Assembly: GCA_937890825.1 (NCBI GenBank)
Contig: CALADS010000093.1
Span: forward strand, 1-47,703
Length of the DNA: 47,703 bases
Source: an uncultured Bacteroides sp.
GTDB taxonomy: Bacteria; Bacteroidota; Bacteroidia; Bacteroidales; Bacteroidaceae
Direction: 5' to 3'
Shown: positions 1 to 7,901 of the stretch, piece by piece
Numbering within the stretch: the stretch's first letter is position 1
Layout: each line of letters begins with the position of its first letter
Program-made: the position numbers and the translations under genes
The notes under the pieces: model-generated
What the model was told of the DNA's origin: nothing
The model's input: only the letters and a program-made list of their open reading frames with translations
Databases searched by the model: none

Positions 1-161
1 GCTACGACTTCCATCCGCGCTGGACGGTGAGTGCCGACCTCAGCAACCTGCTCAATCGCAAAGATTACGAGGTTTCTCTCTATCAGGGAGCCAACTTTCT
101 ATACTACCGCATGCCCTTGCGTGGCCGCGAGTTCCTCGTTTCGCTGCGGTTTAAGTACTGA
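1..161 (+). CDS. TonB-dependent receptor, C-terminal end (partial)
   Basis: Only the last 52 codons are present, read from base 3 to the TGA at 159-161. The translation alternates polar and aromatic residues as in beta-strands and ends GREFLVSLRFKY, the usual last outer-membrane barrel strand of a TonB-dependent receptor with an aromatic final residue. Members of this family import iron chelates, vitamins or glycans through the outer membrane. The segment DLSNLLNRKDYE before it resembles the periplasmic turn before the last strands of these barrels. The substrate cannot be judged because plug and most of the barrel lie outside the window. The barrel assignment is fairly secure, the exact subfamily is not. 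Confidence 0.6.
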   Translation, partial: YDFHPRWTVSADLSNLLNRKDYEVSLYQGANFLYYRMPLRGREFLVSLRFKY

Positions 162-501
162 ATATGCTGCATTGAGTAAGAGGACCAGACGCAGCAAATT
201 GAGAATACGCACATAGTGTAGTACACAATATAAACAAATGAGTTACCTCTCTGGATGCCTGTTTCTCTTTCATATCTACCGGAAGGTTTTCTGTCTTTTC
301 CTGGTCGATACCCAATATTGCAACTTCTCGTATGGTGGCATCTCGAATAGATTTCTGTTGTGCATTTCTATATATTATTTACCAGTTTTTTGCAGAATGA
401 ATCGCTTGTACACAGCGTAAAAGTATTTTCAGCTCTATCCTAAATAAGCTTACACTCTCTTATTGCAGTGAAAGAAAAATAGCTGCAAACTGACCCAAAG
501 A
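162..501. other. Gap between receptor end and Cdd1-like gene
   Basis: This 340-base stretch holds no convincing gene. Short open frames on the plus strand have no family resemblance. On the minus strand roughly 215-400 there is an open stretch without a proper start codon that reads plausibly (for example ATIREVAILGIDQEK), so a decayed gene fragment is possible but unproven. I see no consensus promoter or strong terminator here. Confidence 0.3.
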
Positions 502-1176
502 GTGACAAAAGGATGTTCCAAAAAAATAAGCCGTCCCAATACTGGTGAATCAGACATTCTCCTGATGAAGATAGTCAAGCAGATGGAAGAGCTTTTACCT
601 TATCCAAAGAAAAAGGCTCCAAAGAAGAAAGCCGTAAATAATGATGTGCATCCTTTTCTTCACCTTCCCAATATCGGACAGCAGACAGAACAGGACCTGT
701 TGCAGATGGGCTATACCTCACCTGGCTCGCTCAAAGGAAAAAGTCCAGAAGAGTTATACCAACAGGAATGTGAAATGAAAGGTTGTATGGTTGACCGATG
801 CCAGCTCTATGTCTATCGGGCTTTGATATATTACATAGAATCCGATAAACCGGATAAGGAAAAAAGCAAATGGTGGTATTGGAAAGATGATTATTGCGAC
901 CCTTCACCATGCGGTGCAAAATGTATTGATTGTCCATCCTTTCCCAATGAATGTAAAGGATGTAAGAAGATAAAAGGGAAAGTGTTCTGGCTACAATATA
1001 CGGGCGATGACATCTGTCCTATCTGGAAATGCTGCAAAGAGGGAAAGAGAAAAAACTGTGGAGGTTGTCCTCATTTGCCTTGTTCTCGTTTCATGAAAGA
1101 TCCGTCCATATCTGATGAAGAAAATGACAGGAATCTAAAAAGGATGATTGACAATCTTCGGCAGGTATCTATTTAA
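502..1176 (+). CDS. Cdd1-like helix-hairpin-helix protein with Cys-rich C-terminal domain
   Basis: The product has two parts. Residues about 50-130 (FLHLPNIGQQTEQDLLQMGY, later CMVDRCQLYVYRALIYY) match the Cdd1 / 'pathogenicity locus' family, a small helix-hairpin-helix fold whose cellular role is not established. Residues about 131-200 are rich in cysteine (CDPSPCGAKCIDCP, CKGCKK, CPIWKCC, CGGCPHLPC) and resemble DUF3795-type zinc or iron-binding segments. The longest frame starts at a GTG (502); an ATG at 565 (MKIVKQMEELLPYP) is a more likely start, giving 203 residues. It is convergent with the broken gene that follows, with only four bases between them. No partner genes are recognisable, so a function cannot be offered. 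Confidence 0.7.
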   Translation: MTKGCSKKISRPNTGESDILLMKIVKQMEELLPYPKKKAPKKKAVNNDVHPFLHLPNIGQQTEQDLLQMGYTSPGSLKGKSPEELYQQECEMKGCMVDRCQLYVYRALIYYIESDKPDKEKSKWWYWKDDYCDPSPCGAKCIDCPSFPNECKGCKKIKGKVFWLQYTGDDICPIWKCCKEGKRKNCGGCPHLPCSRFMKDPSISDEENDRNLKRMIDNLRQVSI

Positions 1177-1180
1177 AGAC

Positions 1181-1903
1181 TTAGAAACAAAAGCCTAGTG
1201 ATGCCTGGACTTCGTGGGTCAGTTTGACGGATGGGGTGGAAGCACTGATCTTTTTTCCGTCAAATCGGACATCCTTGACGGCAGAATAGGGCTGTTGGTT
1301 GGAGAAACTGTATCCCAACGAGAAGACGACTACATCATTCTGCAGGCAGACCGCATTTTTCAGCTGCCAGAAATTCCATTGGCCGCCGTGGTTGCGTACC
1401 CGCTTTTCCTGCTGTACCCATCGCCCGTTGACCATTTACTTGTGCAGGTAGGAGAAGGTTATATTGGGAAGGGTAAATGCCACGGATGGATGGCATTCCC
1501 AGGATATTGTCATATTCTTGTCTTTTCCAACTGTTAGGAGGGGTAGACGGAATACTGGGCCAACTTGAATATTGAAGTTATCCAGTGTACTTTCATCATG
1601 GTCTAGGTTGTAATGCTTGCCGCTGTGGTCGGTCACTTCCCATTGGGGTTTGTAATCATTGAAGGACCAAAATTGAAGACCGATTCCTCCTTTTATTCCG
1701 AGAAAGCGGTTCAGAAAGCGGACATAATCTAGACTCGTTCCATAACCGGGGTCGTTGCTGTGTATCAGTATGAATCCGTTTAGCGTGATACGGTTGGGTG
1801 TTTCTTTCCAATCATTATTCGTGTTCCAGGAAAAGATGGATTGACTCCCCCAGATTAATAATAGTGCCAGTAATGATATTTTTGTTTTCATTGCTAAATG
1901 CAT
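1181..1903 (-). pseudogene. Outer-membrane beta-barrel protein gene interrupted by one in-frame TAA
   Basis: Two minus-strand open stretches (1903-1436 and 1435-1181) lie in the same frame and are separated only by the TAA at 1438-1436. Joined they would encode about 240 residues: a signal peptide (MKTKISLLALLLIWGSQSIF), then alternating strands with aromatic residues, ending EVQASLGFCF, a barrel-like terminus. Reading across the stop gives ITFSYLHK-stop-MVNGRWVQQEKR, natural as one continuous strand-turn-strand, so this is a nonsense change and not two genes. A -7 box (TATCTTTG on the minus strand, 1927-1920) sits just upstream and favours the ATG at 1891 over the one at 1903. The family is not recognised beyond 'small Bacteroidales outer-membrane protein'. 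A sequencing error or readthrough are the alternatives. Confidence 0.6.
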
Positions 1904-1919
1904 TGTTGGTTAGTGTGCC

Positions 1920-1927
1920 CAAAGATA
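1920..1927 (-). promoter_or_regulatory. -7 box of the broken outer-membrane protein gene
   Basis: The minus strand reads TATCTTTG, an exact match to the Bacteroidetes -7 consensus TAnnTTTG. Transcription would begin about 1915, some 25 bases before the ATG at 1891. No clear TTTG is seen at -33. Confidence 0.45.
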
Positions 1928-2126
1928 TGAAAATGTTTTTATCATTGTATTGCTTTATGTATCGAAGCGGAAAAAAGAGCATTGAAGCATCTTTTTTTCG
2001 TATTAAAGCCAATGGAGTATGTAAATTCGATTTCCAAAATTTTATATTTCCACATCAGTGGGCTGTGTAGGGTGGGGCGGGCAGTATATTTTCCGTCGGA
2101 CTGTTGCAACTGTGGAAGATTCGTTG

Positions 2127-2134
2127 TAATTTTG
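2127..2134 (+). promoter_or_regulatory. -7 box of lipB
   Basis: TAATTTTG fits TAnnTTTG exactly, with GTTG 20 bases upstream (2103-2106) as a weak -33 element. The expected start of transcription, about 2140, lies after the GTG that opens the longest lipB frame, which supports the ATG at 2175 as the true start. Confidence 0.5.
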
Positions 2135-2174
2135 GGTGCAGATGAGCGAATATATTAACAATAAAGGTAAACTG

Positions 2175-2840
2175 ATGGAACTAGAAGTATTGGATTGGGG
2201 GGTAGTGTCCTATAACTGGGCCTGGAAAGAGCAGACCCGCCTTTTTGACGAACTGGTGGCGGCCAAATTGCAGGGTCGGGCGTATGTGAATCATCTGATT
2301 CTGTGTGAACATCTGCCTGTGTATACGCTGGGGCGCAGCGGCAAAGCTACGAATATGCTGCTGAATGACGAGCAACTGAAGCAGGTAGGGGCCACCGTGT
2401 TTTACATAGACCGCGGGGGGGACATTACCTTTCACGGGCCGCAGCAACTGGTGGGGTATCCGATTATCAATCTGGAAGAATTCGGCTTGGGAGTGAAGGA
2501 ATACGTGCATCTGTTAGAAGAATCCGTGATACGGGTGTGTGCTACCTATGGCATAAAGGCTGGAAGGATGGAGAAGGCTACCGGAGTATGGCTGGAAGCA
2601 GATTCACCGCGCGCCAGAAAGATTTGCGCCATCGGGGTGAGATGTAGTCATTACGTCACCATGCATGGGTTGGCCTTGAACGTAAATACCGATTTAAAAT
2701 ACTTCAGTTATATTCATCCTTGCGGATTTGTAGACAAGGGGGTAACCTCGCTGCAAAAGGAACTGGGCAGGGTGGTGCCTATGCAAGAAGTGAAAGATAG
2801 GCTGGTAAAGGAATGGAAGCTTCTTTTGCGCGGAGAATGA
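2175..2840 (+). CDS. lipB: Octanoyltransferase LipB
   Basis: LipB moves the octanoyl group from octanoyl-ACP to a lysine of lipoyl domains (pyruvate and 2-oxoacid dehydrogenases, GcvH), the first step of lipoate assembly in the cytoplasm. The 221-residue product has the expected motifs in order: CEHLPVYTLGRSG, the binding motif RGGDITFHGPQQ, KICAIGVR with the conserved lysine, and IHPCGF with the acyl-accepting cysteine, followed by GVTSL. Length is normal for the family. The longest frame opens at a GTG (2136) that precedes the predicted transcription start, so ATG 2175, preceded by AAAGGT, is preferred. It stands alone, with pheT starting from its own promoter downstream. Confidence 0.95.
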   Translation: MELEVLDWGVVSYNWAWKEQTRLFDELVAAKLQGRAYVNHLILCEHLPVYTLGRSGKATNMLLNDEQLKQVGATVFYIDRGGDITFHGPQQLVGYPIINLEEFGLGVKEYVHLLEESVIRVCATYGIKAGRMEKATGVWLEADSPRARKICAIGVRCSHYVTMHGLALNVNTDLKYFSYIHPCGFVDKGVTSLQKELGRVVPMQEVKDRLVKEWKLLLRGE

Positions 2841-2879
2841 TTTATCGGGATTTTATTCTTTCCAACCAAAAAAACTTAT

Positions 2880-2887
2880 TACCTTTG
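2880..2887 (+). promoter_or_regulatory. -7 box of pheT transcript
   Basis: TACCTTTG matches TAnnTTTG exactly and lies in the only intergenic space before pheT. Transcription would begin about 2894, giving a leader of roughly 95 bases. The -33 region is T-rich without an exact TTTG. Confidence 0.5.
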
Positions 2888-2900
2888 CAAGTCTTTTTGA

Positions 2901-2984
2901 ATGGAAGCAGGTGACCCTGATGTGGATGTATCTGCTTTTTCGGATAAAGTGGAAAAGAAAAAATTAAAAAACATAAATACTTAG
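2901..2984 (+). CDS. Possible 27-codon leader ORF before pheT
   Basis: An ATG only a few bases after the predicted transcription start opens a 27-codon frame (MEAGDPDVDV, then SAFSDKVEKKKLKNINT) ending TAG at 2982-2984, three bases before the pheT ATG. It has one Phe codon, so it is not a classical phenylalanine attenuation peptide. It could be a chance frame, or a near-leaderless upstream ORF whose translation is coupled to pheT. No homologue is known to me. Confidence 0.25.
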   Translation: MEAGDPDVDVSAFSDKVEKKKLKNINT

Positions 2985-2987
2985 ATT

Positions 2988-5450
2988 ATGAATATCTCGT
3001 ATAATTGGTTGAAAGAGTATGTGGACTTTAACCTGACTCCCGATGAAGTGGCAGCAGCGCTGACTTCTATCGGCCTGGAAACGGGCAGCGTGGAGGAGGT
3101 GCAGTCTATAAAAGGTGGACTGGAAGGTCTGGTTATCGGAGAGGTGCTGACGTGTGAACCGCATCCGAACTCAGACCATATGCATATTACTACCGTAAAC
3201 CTGGGTCAGGGAGAGCCGGTGCAGATTGTCTGTGGAGCGGCCAATGTGGCTGCCGGACAAAAGGTGGTGGTGGCTACCCTGGGTGCTAAACTATACGATG
3301 GTGACGAGTGCTTCACCATCAAGAAGTCTAAGCTGCGCGGCGTGGAATCGTTTGGTATGATTTGTGCGGAAGATGAAATAGGATTGGGCACAGACCATGC
3401 AGGTATCATCGTTTTGCCGGAAGAGGCTGTTCCCGGTACGCTGGCCAAGGATTATTATAATATAAAGAGTGATTATGTGCTGGAGGTGGATATCACTCCG
3501 AACCGTGCGGATGCTTGCTCGCATTTTGGCGTGGCACGCGATTTGTATGCCTATCTGTTGCAGAATGGGGCAGCAGCTGAACTGAAGAAACCTTCGGTAG
3601 ACCATTTTGCTGTAGACACTCAGGATTTGAATATTCGCATTACGGTGGAAAATACAGAGGCCTGTCCGCGATATGCCGGAGTGACCGTAAAGGGAGTGAC
3701 TGTAAAGGAAAGCCCTGAATGGTTGCAGAATAAATTGCGTCTTATCGGTTTGCGCCCTATAAATAATGTAGTGGATATTACCAATTATATCTGTCACGCA
3801 TTCGGCCAGCCGCTTCACTGTTTTGATGCTGCTAAGATCAAGGGTGGGGAAGTGCGCGTGAAGACGCTGCCGGAAGGTACTCCGTTTGTAACGTTGGATG
3901 GCGTGGAACGCAAACTGAACGAGCGCGATTTGATGATTTGCAATGCAGAAGAACCGATGTGTATCGCAGGTGTGTTCGGAGGATTGGATTCTGGCTGCAC
4001 CGAAGAAACAACCGATGTGTTTATCGAAAGTGCTTATTTCCACCCCACGTGGGTGCGCAAGACGGCCCGTCGTCATGGCTTGAATACCGATGCCTCATTC
4101 CGCTTCGAACGGGGAATCGATCCGAATGGTGTGCTTTATTGCCTGAAACTGGCAGCACTGATGGTGAAGGAACTGGGCGGTGGCAGCATCGCTTCAGATA
4201 TTCAGGATGTATGCGAGGCTCCCTTTGCCGACTTCCGCGTGGAACTGCCGTATCAGAAAGTGCATGCATTGATTGGTAAGGAGATTCCGCACGATACAAT
4301 AAAGAGTATTGTGCAGAGTCTGGAAATGAAAATTGTAGAAGAAACGGCTGAAGGCCTGACGCTGGATGTACCTCCTTATCGGGTGGATGTGCAGCGCGAC
4401 TGCGATGTGATAGAAGATATTCTGCGTATCTATGGATATAATAATGTGGAGATTCCTTCTGCCTTGAAATCGTGCCTCACCACGAAGGGAGAGCACGACA
4501 GCTCCAACCGCTTGCAGAATCTGGTGGCAGAGCAGTTGGTGGGCTGTGGCTTCAATGAAATCTTGAACAACTCACTGACTAGGGCGGCTTATTACGATGG
4601 TTTGGAAACTTATCCGTCGAAGAATTTGGTTATGCTTCTGAATCCGCTGAGTGCCGATTTGAATGCCATGCGTCAAACGTTGCTGTTTGGTGGCTTGGAA
4701 AGCATTGCGCACAATGCCAACCGTAAGAATGCTGATTTGAAATTCTTCGAATACGGTAATTGCTATTATTTCCATGCCGAGAAAAAAGACCCCGAAAAAG
4801 CGTTGGCTGCGTATGCAGAAGATTATCATTTGGGCTTGTGGCTGACAGGTAAGCGCGTTTCTAATTCATGGGCACATGCCGACGAGAATAGTTCGGTATA
4901 TGAACTGAAGGCTTATGTAGAGAATATCTTCGCCCGCTTAGGACTGAATATGCACGAATTGGTGGTAGGTAATTTGACGGATGATATCTATACAGCCGGA
5001 CTTTCTATTCATACGCGTGGCGGAAAACTGCTGGCTACACTGGGTGTGGTAGCCCGCAAATGGATGAAGGCTTTCGATATTGACAATGAGGTGTATTATG
5101 CCGATTTGAACTGGAAGGAGTTGCTGAAAGCCATCAGAAATGTAAAGGTCAACTTTAAGGAGTTGTCTAAGTTCCCGGCCGTGAAACGCGATTTGGCTTT
5201 GCTTATTGATAAGAAAGTGCAGTTTGCCGAAATCGAAAAGATAGCTTTCGATACGGATAAGAAGCTGCTCAAGGAAGTGTCGCTCTTCGACGTGTATGAA
5301 GGCAAAAATCTGGAAGCCGGTAAAAAATCGTATGCGGTAAGCTTCTTGCTGCAGGATGAATCGCAGACATTGAATGATAAACAGATTGATAAGCTGATGC
5401 AAAAACTCATCAAGAATCTGCAAGATAAACTCGGGGCACAGCTTCGATAA
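2988..5450 (+). CDS. pheT: Phenylalanine--tRNA ligase beta subunit
   Basis: PheT forms the alpha2-beta2 phenylalanyl-tRNA synthetase with PheS (not in this window) and edits Tyr-tRNA(Phe). The 820-residue length is normal for the bacterial long form. Visible domains: an EMAP/tRNA-binding OB domain near residues 40-150 (VIGEVLTCEPHPNSDHMHI, IVCGAANVAAGQKV), the B3/B4 editing domain with ITPNRADACSHFGVARDLYA before it and DITNYICHAFGQPLHCFDA within it, the B5 domain near 405-480 (PPYRVDVQRDCDVIEDILRI), a catalytic-like module, and a C-terminal ferredoxin-fold anticodon-binding domain (about 725-819, SKFPAVKRDLALLID). The start MNISYNWLKEYVD is the conserved family N-terminus. A yebC-family gene follows 40 bases later. 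Confidence 0.97.
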   Translation: MNISYNWLKEYVDFNLTPDEVAAALTSIGLETGSVEEVQSIKGGLEGLVIGEVLTCEPHPNSDHMHITTVNLGQGEPVQIVCGAANVAAGQKVVVATLGAKLYDGDECFTIKKSKLRGVESFGMICAEDEIGLGTDHAGIIVLPEEAVPGTLAKDYYNIKSDYVLEVDITPNRADACSHFGVARDLYAYLLQNGAAAELKKPSVDHFAVDTQDLNIRITVENTEACPRYAGVTVKGVTVKESPEWLQNKLRLIGLRPINNVVDITNYICHAFGQPLHCFDAAKIKGGEVRVKTLPEGTPFVTLDGVERKLNERDLMICNAEEPMCIAGVFGGLDSGCTEETTDVFIESAYFHPTWVRKTARRHGLNTDASFRFERGIDPNGVLYCLKLAALMVKELGGGSIASDIQDVCEAPFADFRVELPYQKVHALIGKEIPHDTIKSIVQSLEMKIVEETAEGLTLDVPPYRVDVQRDCDVIEDILRIYGYNNVEIPSALKSCLTTKGEHDSSNRLQNLVAEQLVGCGFNEILNNSLTRAAYYDGLETYPSKNLVMLLNPLSADLNAMRQTLLFGGLESIAHNANRKNADLKFFEYGNCYYFHAEKKDPEKALAAYAEDYHLGLWLTGKRVSNSWAHADENSSVYELKAYVENIFARLGLNMHELVVGNLTDDIYTAGLSIHTRGGKLLATLGVVARKWMKAFDIDNEVYYADLNWKELLKAIRNVKVNFKELSKFPAVKRDLALLIDKKVQFAEIEKIAFDTDKKLLKEVSLFDVYEGKNLEAGKKSYAVSFLLQDESQTLNDKQIDKLMQKLIKNLQDKLGAQLR

Positions 5451-5490
5451 GATACAGTATTAAATTATAATTTTAAATATATATATACCA

Positions 5491-6228
5491 ATGGGAAGAG
5501 CGTTTGAATATAGAAAAGCTGCAAAATTGAAAAGATGGGGCCATATGGCCAAGACATTTACCAGACTGGGTAAGCAAATTGCCATTGCTGTGAAGGCGGG
5601 TGGTCCGGAACCTGAGAATAATCCTACCTTGCGTTCGGTTATCGCTACATGTAAGCGTGAAAATATGCCGAAGGATAACATCGAGCGTGCTATCAAGAAT
5701 GCAATGGGTAAAGACCAGAGCGACTACAAGAGCATGACTTACGAAGGATATGGTCCTCACGGTGTGGCAGTATTTGTAGATACGCTGACGGATAATCCTA
5801 CACGTACGGTAGCTGATGTGCGTTCGGTGTTCAATAAGTTTGGCGGAAACTTGGGTACTATGGGTTCGTTGGCTTTCCTCTTCGATCACAAATGTGTGTT
5901 TACTTTCAAGAAAAAGGAAGGTATGGATATGGAAGAGTTCATTCTCGACATGATAGACTTTGATGTAGATGAGGATTATGAAGAGGATGAAGAAGAAGGT
6001 ACTGTAACGATTTATGGTGACCCGAAAAGCTATGCAGCTATTCAGAAACACCTGGAAGAAGGTGGCTTTGAAGATGTGGGTGGTGAGTTTACTTATATCC
6101 CTAATGATTTGAAAGAAGTAGAAGCTGATCATCGTGAGACACTGAACAAGATGGTAGAACGTCTGGAAGAGTTTGATGATGTGCAGACGGTGTATACCAA
6201 TATGAAACCTGAAGAGGTGGAAGAATAA
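5491..6228 (+). CDS. YebC/PmpR-family protein
   Basis: A 245-residue member of the YebC family, beginning MGRAFEYRKAAKLKRWGHMA and carrying the family segments ARGPEPENN-like (GGPEPENNPTLR), IERAIKNAMGKD and YEGYGPHGVAVFVDTLTDN. Members have been described as DNA-binding regulators and, more recently, as ribosome-associated translation factors that relieve stalling at proline stretches; the sequence does not decide between these. A strongly acidic segment (EDYEEDEEEGTV, about residues 162-173) is typical. It follows pheT and is almost fused to the next gene: its TAA (6226-6228) is followed by one base and then ATG, so the two are surely co-translated. Confidence 0.92.
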   Translation: MGRAFEYRKAAKLKRWGHMAKTFTRLGKQIAIAVKAGGPEPENNPTLRSVIATCKRENMPKDNIERAIKNAMGKDQSDYKSMTYEGYGPHGVAVFVDTLTDNPTRTVADVRSVFNKFGGNLGTMGSLAFLFDHKCVFTFKKKEGMDMEEFILDMIDFDVDEDYEEDEEEGTVTIYGDPKSYAAIQKHLEEGGFEDVGGEFTYIPNDLKEVEADHRETLNKMVERLEEFDDVQTVYTNMKPEEVEE

Positions 6229-6229
6229 A

Positions 6230-6475
6230 ATGGATTATACTTACAAAACGAAAGGTACCTGCAGTACTCATATCGAGCTGTCGGTAGAAGATGGAGTGGT
6301 GCAGGATGTAGCTTTCTGGGGCGGATGCAACGGAAATCTGCAAGGCATTTCCAGGTTGGTGAAAGGAATGCCTGTAGAGCAGGTGTTGAAGACATTGGAA
6401 GGTATTCGCTGTGGGGGCAGACCGACATCTTGTCCCGATCAGCTCTGTCAGGCCTTGCATGAGATGGGCTATTAA
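6230..6475 (+). CDS. TSCPD-domain protein (TIGR03905 type)
   Basis: An 81-residue protein that is a single TSCPD domain, named for its C-terminal motif; here PTSCPDQLCQALHE with an upstream GGCNGNLQGISRLVKGM and IRCGGRPTSCPDQL. The domain also occurs at the C-terminus of some ribonucleotide reductases and as free-standing small proteins in Bacteroides and clostridia; its biochemical role is not known. Four conserved cysteines (two near CGGRPTSC, others in the GGC and QLC motifs) suggest metal or redox binding, which is inference. It begins one base after the yebC-family stop codon and ends just before a terminator at 6518-6573. Confidence 0.85.
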   Translation: MDYTYKTKGTCSTHIELSVEDGVVQDVAFWGGCNGNLQGISRLVKGMPVEQVLKTLEGIRCGGRPTSCPDQLCQALHEMGY

Positions 6476-6488
6476 AAATACTTATCAA

Positions 6489-6520
6489 TTTGTTCAAGTA
6501 AATATTTGTTTGTATCTTTG
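6489..6520 (+). promoter_or_regulatory. Consensus Bacteroidetes promoter for the HAD/Wza/Wzc operon
   Basis: TTTG (6489-6492), 20 bases, then TATCTTTG (6513-6520): an exact match to both elements of the Bacteroidetes primary-sigma promoter. Transcription would begin about 6524-6527. Its -7 box overlaps the 5' arm of the terminator listed at 6518-6573. Confidence 0.75.
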
Positions 6521-6573
6521 CGGCGAAATATAGGCTACCTTAGGGTGCTTGTGTTTCGCCGCAACTATTTTTT
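6518..6573 (+). terminator. Intrinsic terminator of the pheT-yebC-TSCPD transcript, overlapping the next promoter
   Basis: TTGCGGCGAAA (6518-6528) and TTTCGCCGCAA (6554-6564) are perfect 11-base complements around a 25-base loop, followed by CTATTTTTT. The 5' arm shares three bases with the -7 box of the following promoter, so only upstream readthrough transcripts carry the whole hairpin. Confidence 0.6.
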
Positions 6574-6609
6574 AAATGATTTTAAACGAAAGAAGAAGCA
6601 GTATTAGAA

Positions 6610-7038
6610 ATGTTGATTGCAGTAGATTTTGACGGAACCATTGTGAAGCATCGTTATCCGGCTATTGGTGAAGAAATTCCTTTTGCCATAGAAACGTTGA
6701 AGAAACTTGCGGCAGATAGGCATCGTCTTATTCTGTGGACAGTGAGGGAAGGCAAATTGCTGGATGAAGCGGTGGAATTTTGTCGTGCCAGAGGACTGGA
6801 GTTCTATGCTGTGAACCGAGACTATCCTGAGGAAGAACAGGATAAGAACCGTCACTTCTCTCGTAAATTGAAAGCGGATGTTTTTATAGATGATCGTAAT
6901 TTAGGTGGATTGCCCGATTGGGGAACCATTTATGAGATGGTGACGCAGCACTTGACGTATGAACAAGTGATGTGTAGGCGTGAAGAGGTGGAACCTATCC
7001 GGAAAAAAGGTTTCTGGAGTAGGCTGTTTGGTAGGTAG
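6610..7038 (+). CDS. HAD-superfamily hydrolase, small (no large cap)
   Basis: A 142-residue HAD-fold protein. The nucleophile motif is at the very N-terminus (MLIAVDFDGT, Asp6 and Asp8), motif II-like TVREGKLLDEA follows, and the metal-binding motif is FIDDRNLGG. It lacks room for a large cap domain, as in the compact Bacteroides HAD proteins of unknown substrate. The C-terminus is basic and aromatic (RKKGFWSRLFGR), which might associate with the membrane; that is only a guess. It is the first gene after a consensus promoter and lies 23 bases before a Wza-like export gene, so it is probably co-transcribed with the polysaccharide export pair. Phosphatase activity is likely; the substrate is unknown. 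Confidence 0.8.
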   Translation: MLIAVDFDGTIVKHRYPAIGEEIPFAIETLKKLAADRHRLILWTVREGKLLDEAVEFCRARGLEFYAVNRDYPEEEQDKNRHFSRKLKADVFIDDRNLGGLPDWGTIYEMVTQHLTYEQVMCRREEVEPIRKKGFWSRLFGR

Positions 7039-7061
7039 TTTAATATAGTAATTATATAACA

Positions 7062-7865
7062 ATGAAATTTTTACGAGTTTTATCCTTTGGTTGCCTGCTG
7101 AGCTTAATGCTCATGACTAGTTGCACATCGTATGTGAATGTTCCTTACATCCAGAATCCGGAAGTTGTAAACAGTTTTAAGGATTCCTTGCCTTTGTATG
7201 ATGCTAAGATTATGCCGAAAGACTTGCTGAGTATTACGGTAAATACTAGCGACCCGCAAGCGGCTGCTCCGTTCAACCTGACTGTTCAGACTCCGCAGAA
7301 CGCTACTTTGGCGATGATTAATACGACGACTACCCCGTCACTTCAGCAGTATCTGGTGAACAATAAGGGAGAAATTGACTTTCCGGTAATAGGACGTCTG
7401 AAAGTAGGCGGGCTGACTAAGAATGAAGCCGAGGACCTGATTCGCGAACATTTGAAGAATTATCTGAAAGAAGTGCCTATCGTAACTGTTCGTATGGCCA
7501 ATTATAAGATTTCTGTGTTGGGTGAGGTGCAACATCCGGGAACTTTCACAGTAAGCAATGAGAAGGTAAATATCCTGGAAGCCTTGGCTATGGCGGGCGA
7601 TATGACGGTATATGGTGTCCGTGATAATGTTAAACTTATCCGTGAGGACGCAACTGGTAAACGCGAGATTATTCAACTGAACCTGAATAATGCGGAAATT
7701 GTGGTTTCTCCGTATTATTATCTGCAGCAGAATGACATCGTGTATGTTACTCCGAATAAGACCAAGGCCAAGAACTCTGATATTGGTAGCAGCACCTCGC
7801 TTTGGGTGAGCGCTACTTCTATTTTGGTATCTATTGCCAGCTTGGTAGTCAATATTGTGAGATAA
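7062..7865 (+). CDS. Wza-like polysaccharide export lipoprotein
   Basis: Outer-membrane polysaccharide export protein of the Wza family, which forms the channel for capsule or exopolysaccharide. The 267-residue product has a lipoprotein signal with lipobox LMTSC (Cys21), a poly_export domain (IMPKDLLSITVNTSDPQAA through FPVIGRLKVGGLTKNEAEDL), then an SLBB domain (ISVLGEVQHPGTFTV, ILEALAMAGDM) and a C-terminal hydrophobic helix (ILVSIASLVVNIV). It is shorter than E. coli Wza, as usual in Bacteroidetes. The Wzc-like kinase starts 36 bases downstream. No glycosyltransferases are adjacent, so this is an export pair placed apart from a full capsule locus. Confidence 0.88.
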   Translation: MKFLRVLSFGCLLSLMLMTSCTSYVNVPYIQNPEVVNSFKDSLPLYDAKIMPKDLLSITVNTSDPQAAAPFNLTVQTPQNATLAMINTTTTPSLQQYLVNNKGEIDFPVIGRLKVGGLTKNEAEDLIREHLKNYLKEVPIVTVRMANYKISVLGEVQHPGTFTVSNEKVNILEALAMAGDMTVYGVRDNVKLIREDATGKREIIQLNLNNAEIVVSPYYYLQQNDIVYVTPNKTKAKNSDIGSSTSLWVSATSILVSIASLVVNIVR

Positions 7866-7901
7866 TATTTTGAGTGCTAAATACTACTAAATTCTTAGAT
7901 A

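Noticed and set aside
2901..2984. Phenylalanine attenuation peptide
   Set aside because: Only one Phe codon is present and no terminator hairpin follows, so classical attenuation is unlikely; kept only as a possible upstream ORF.
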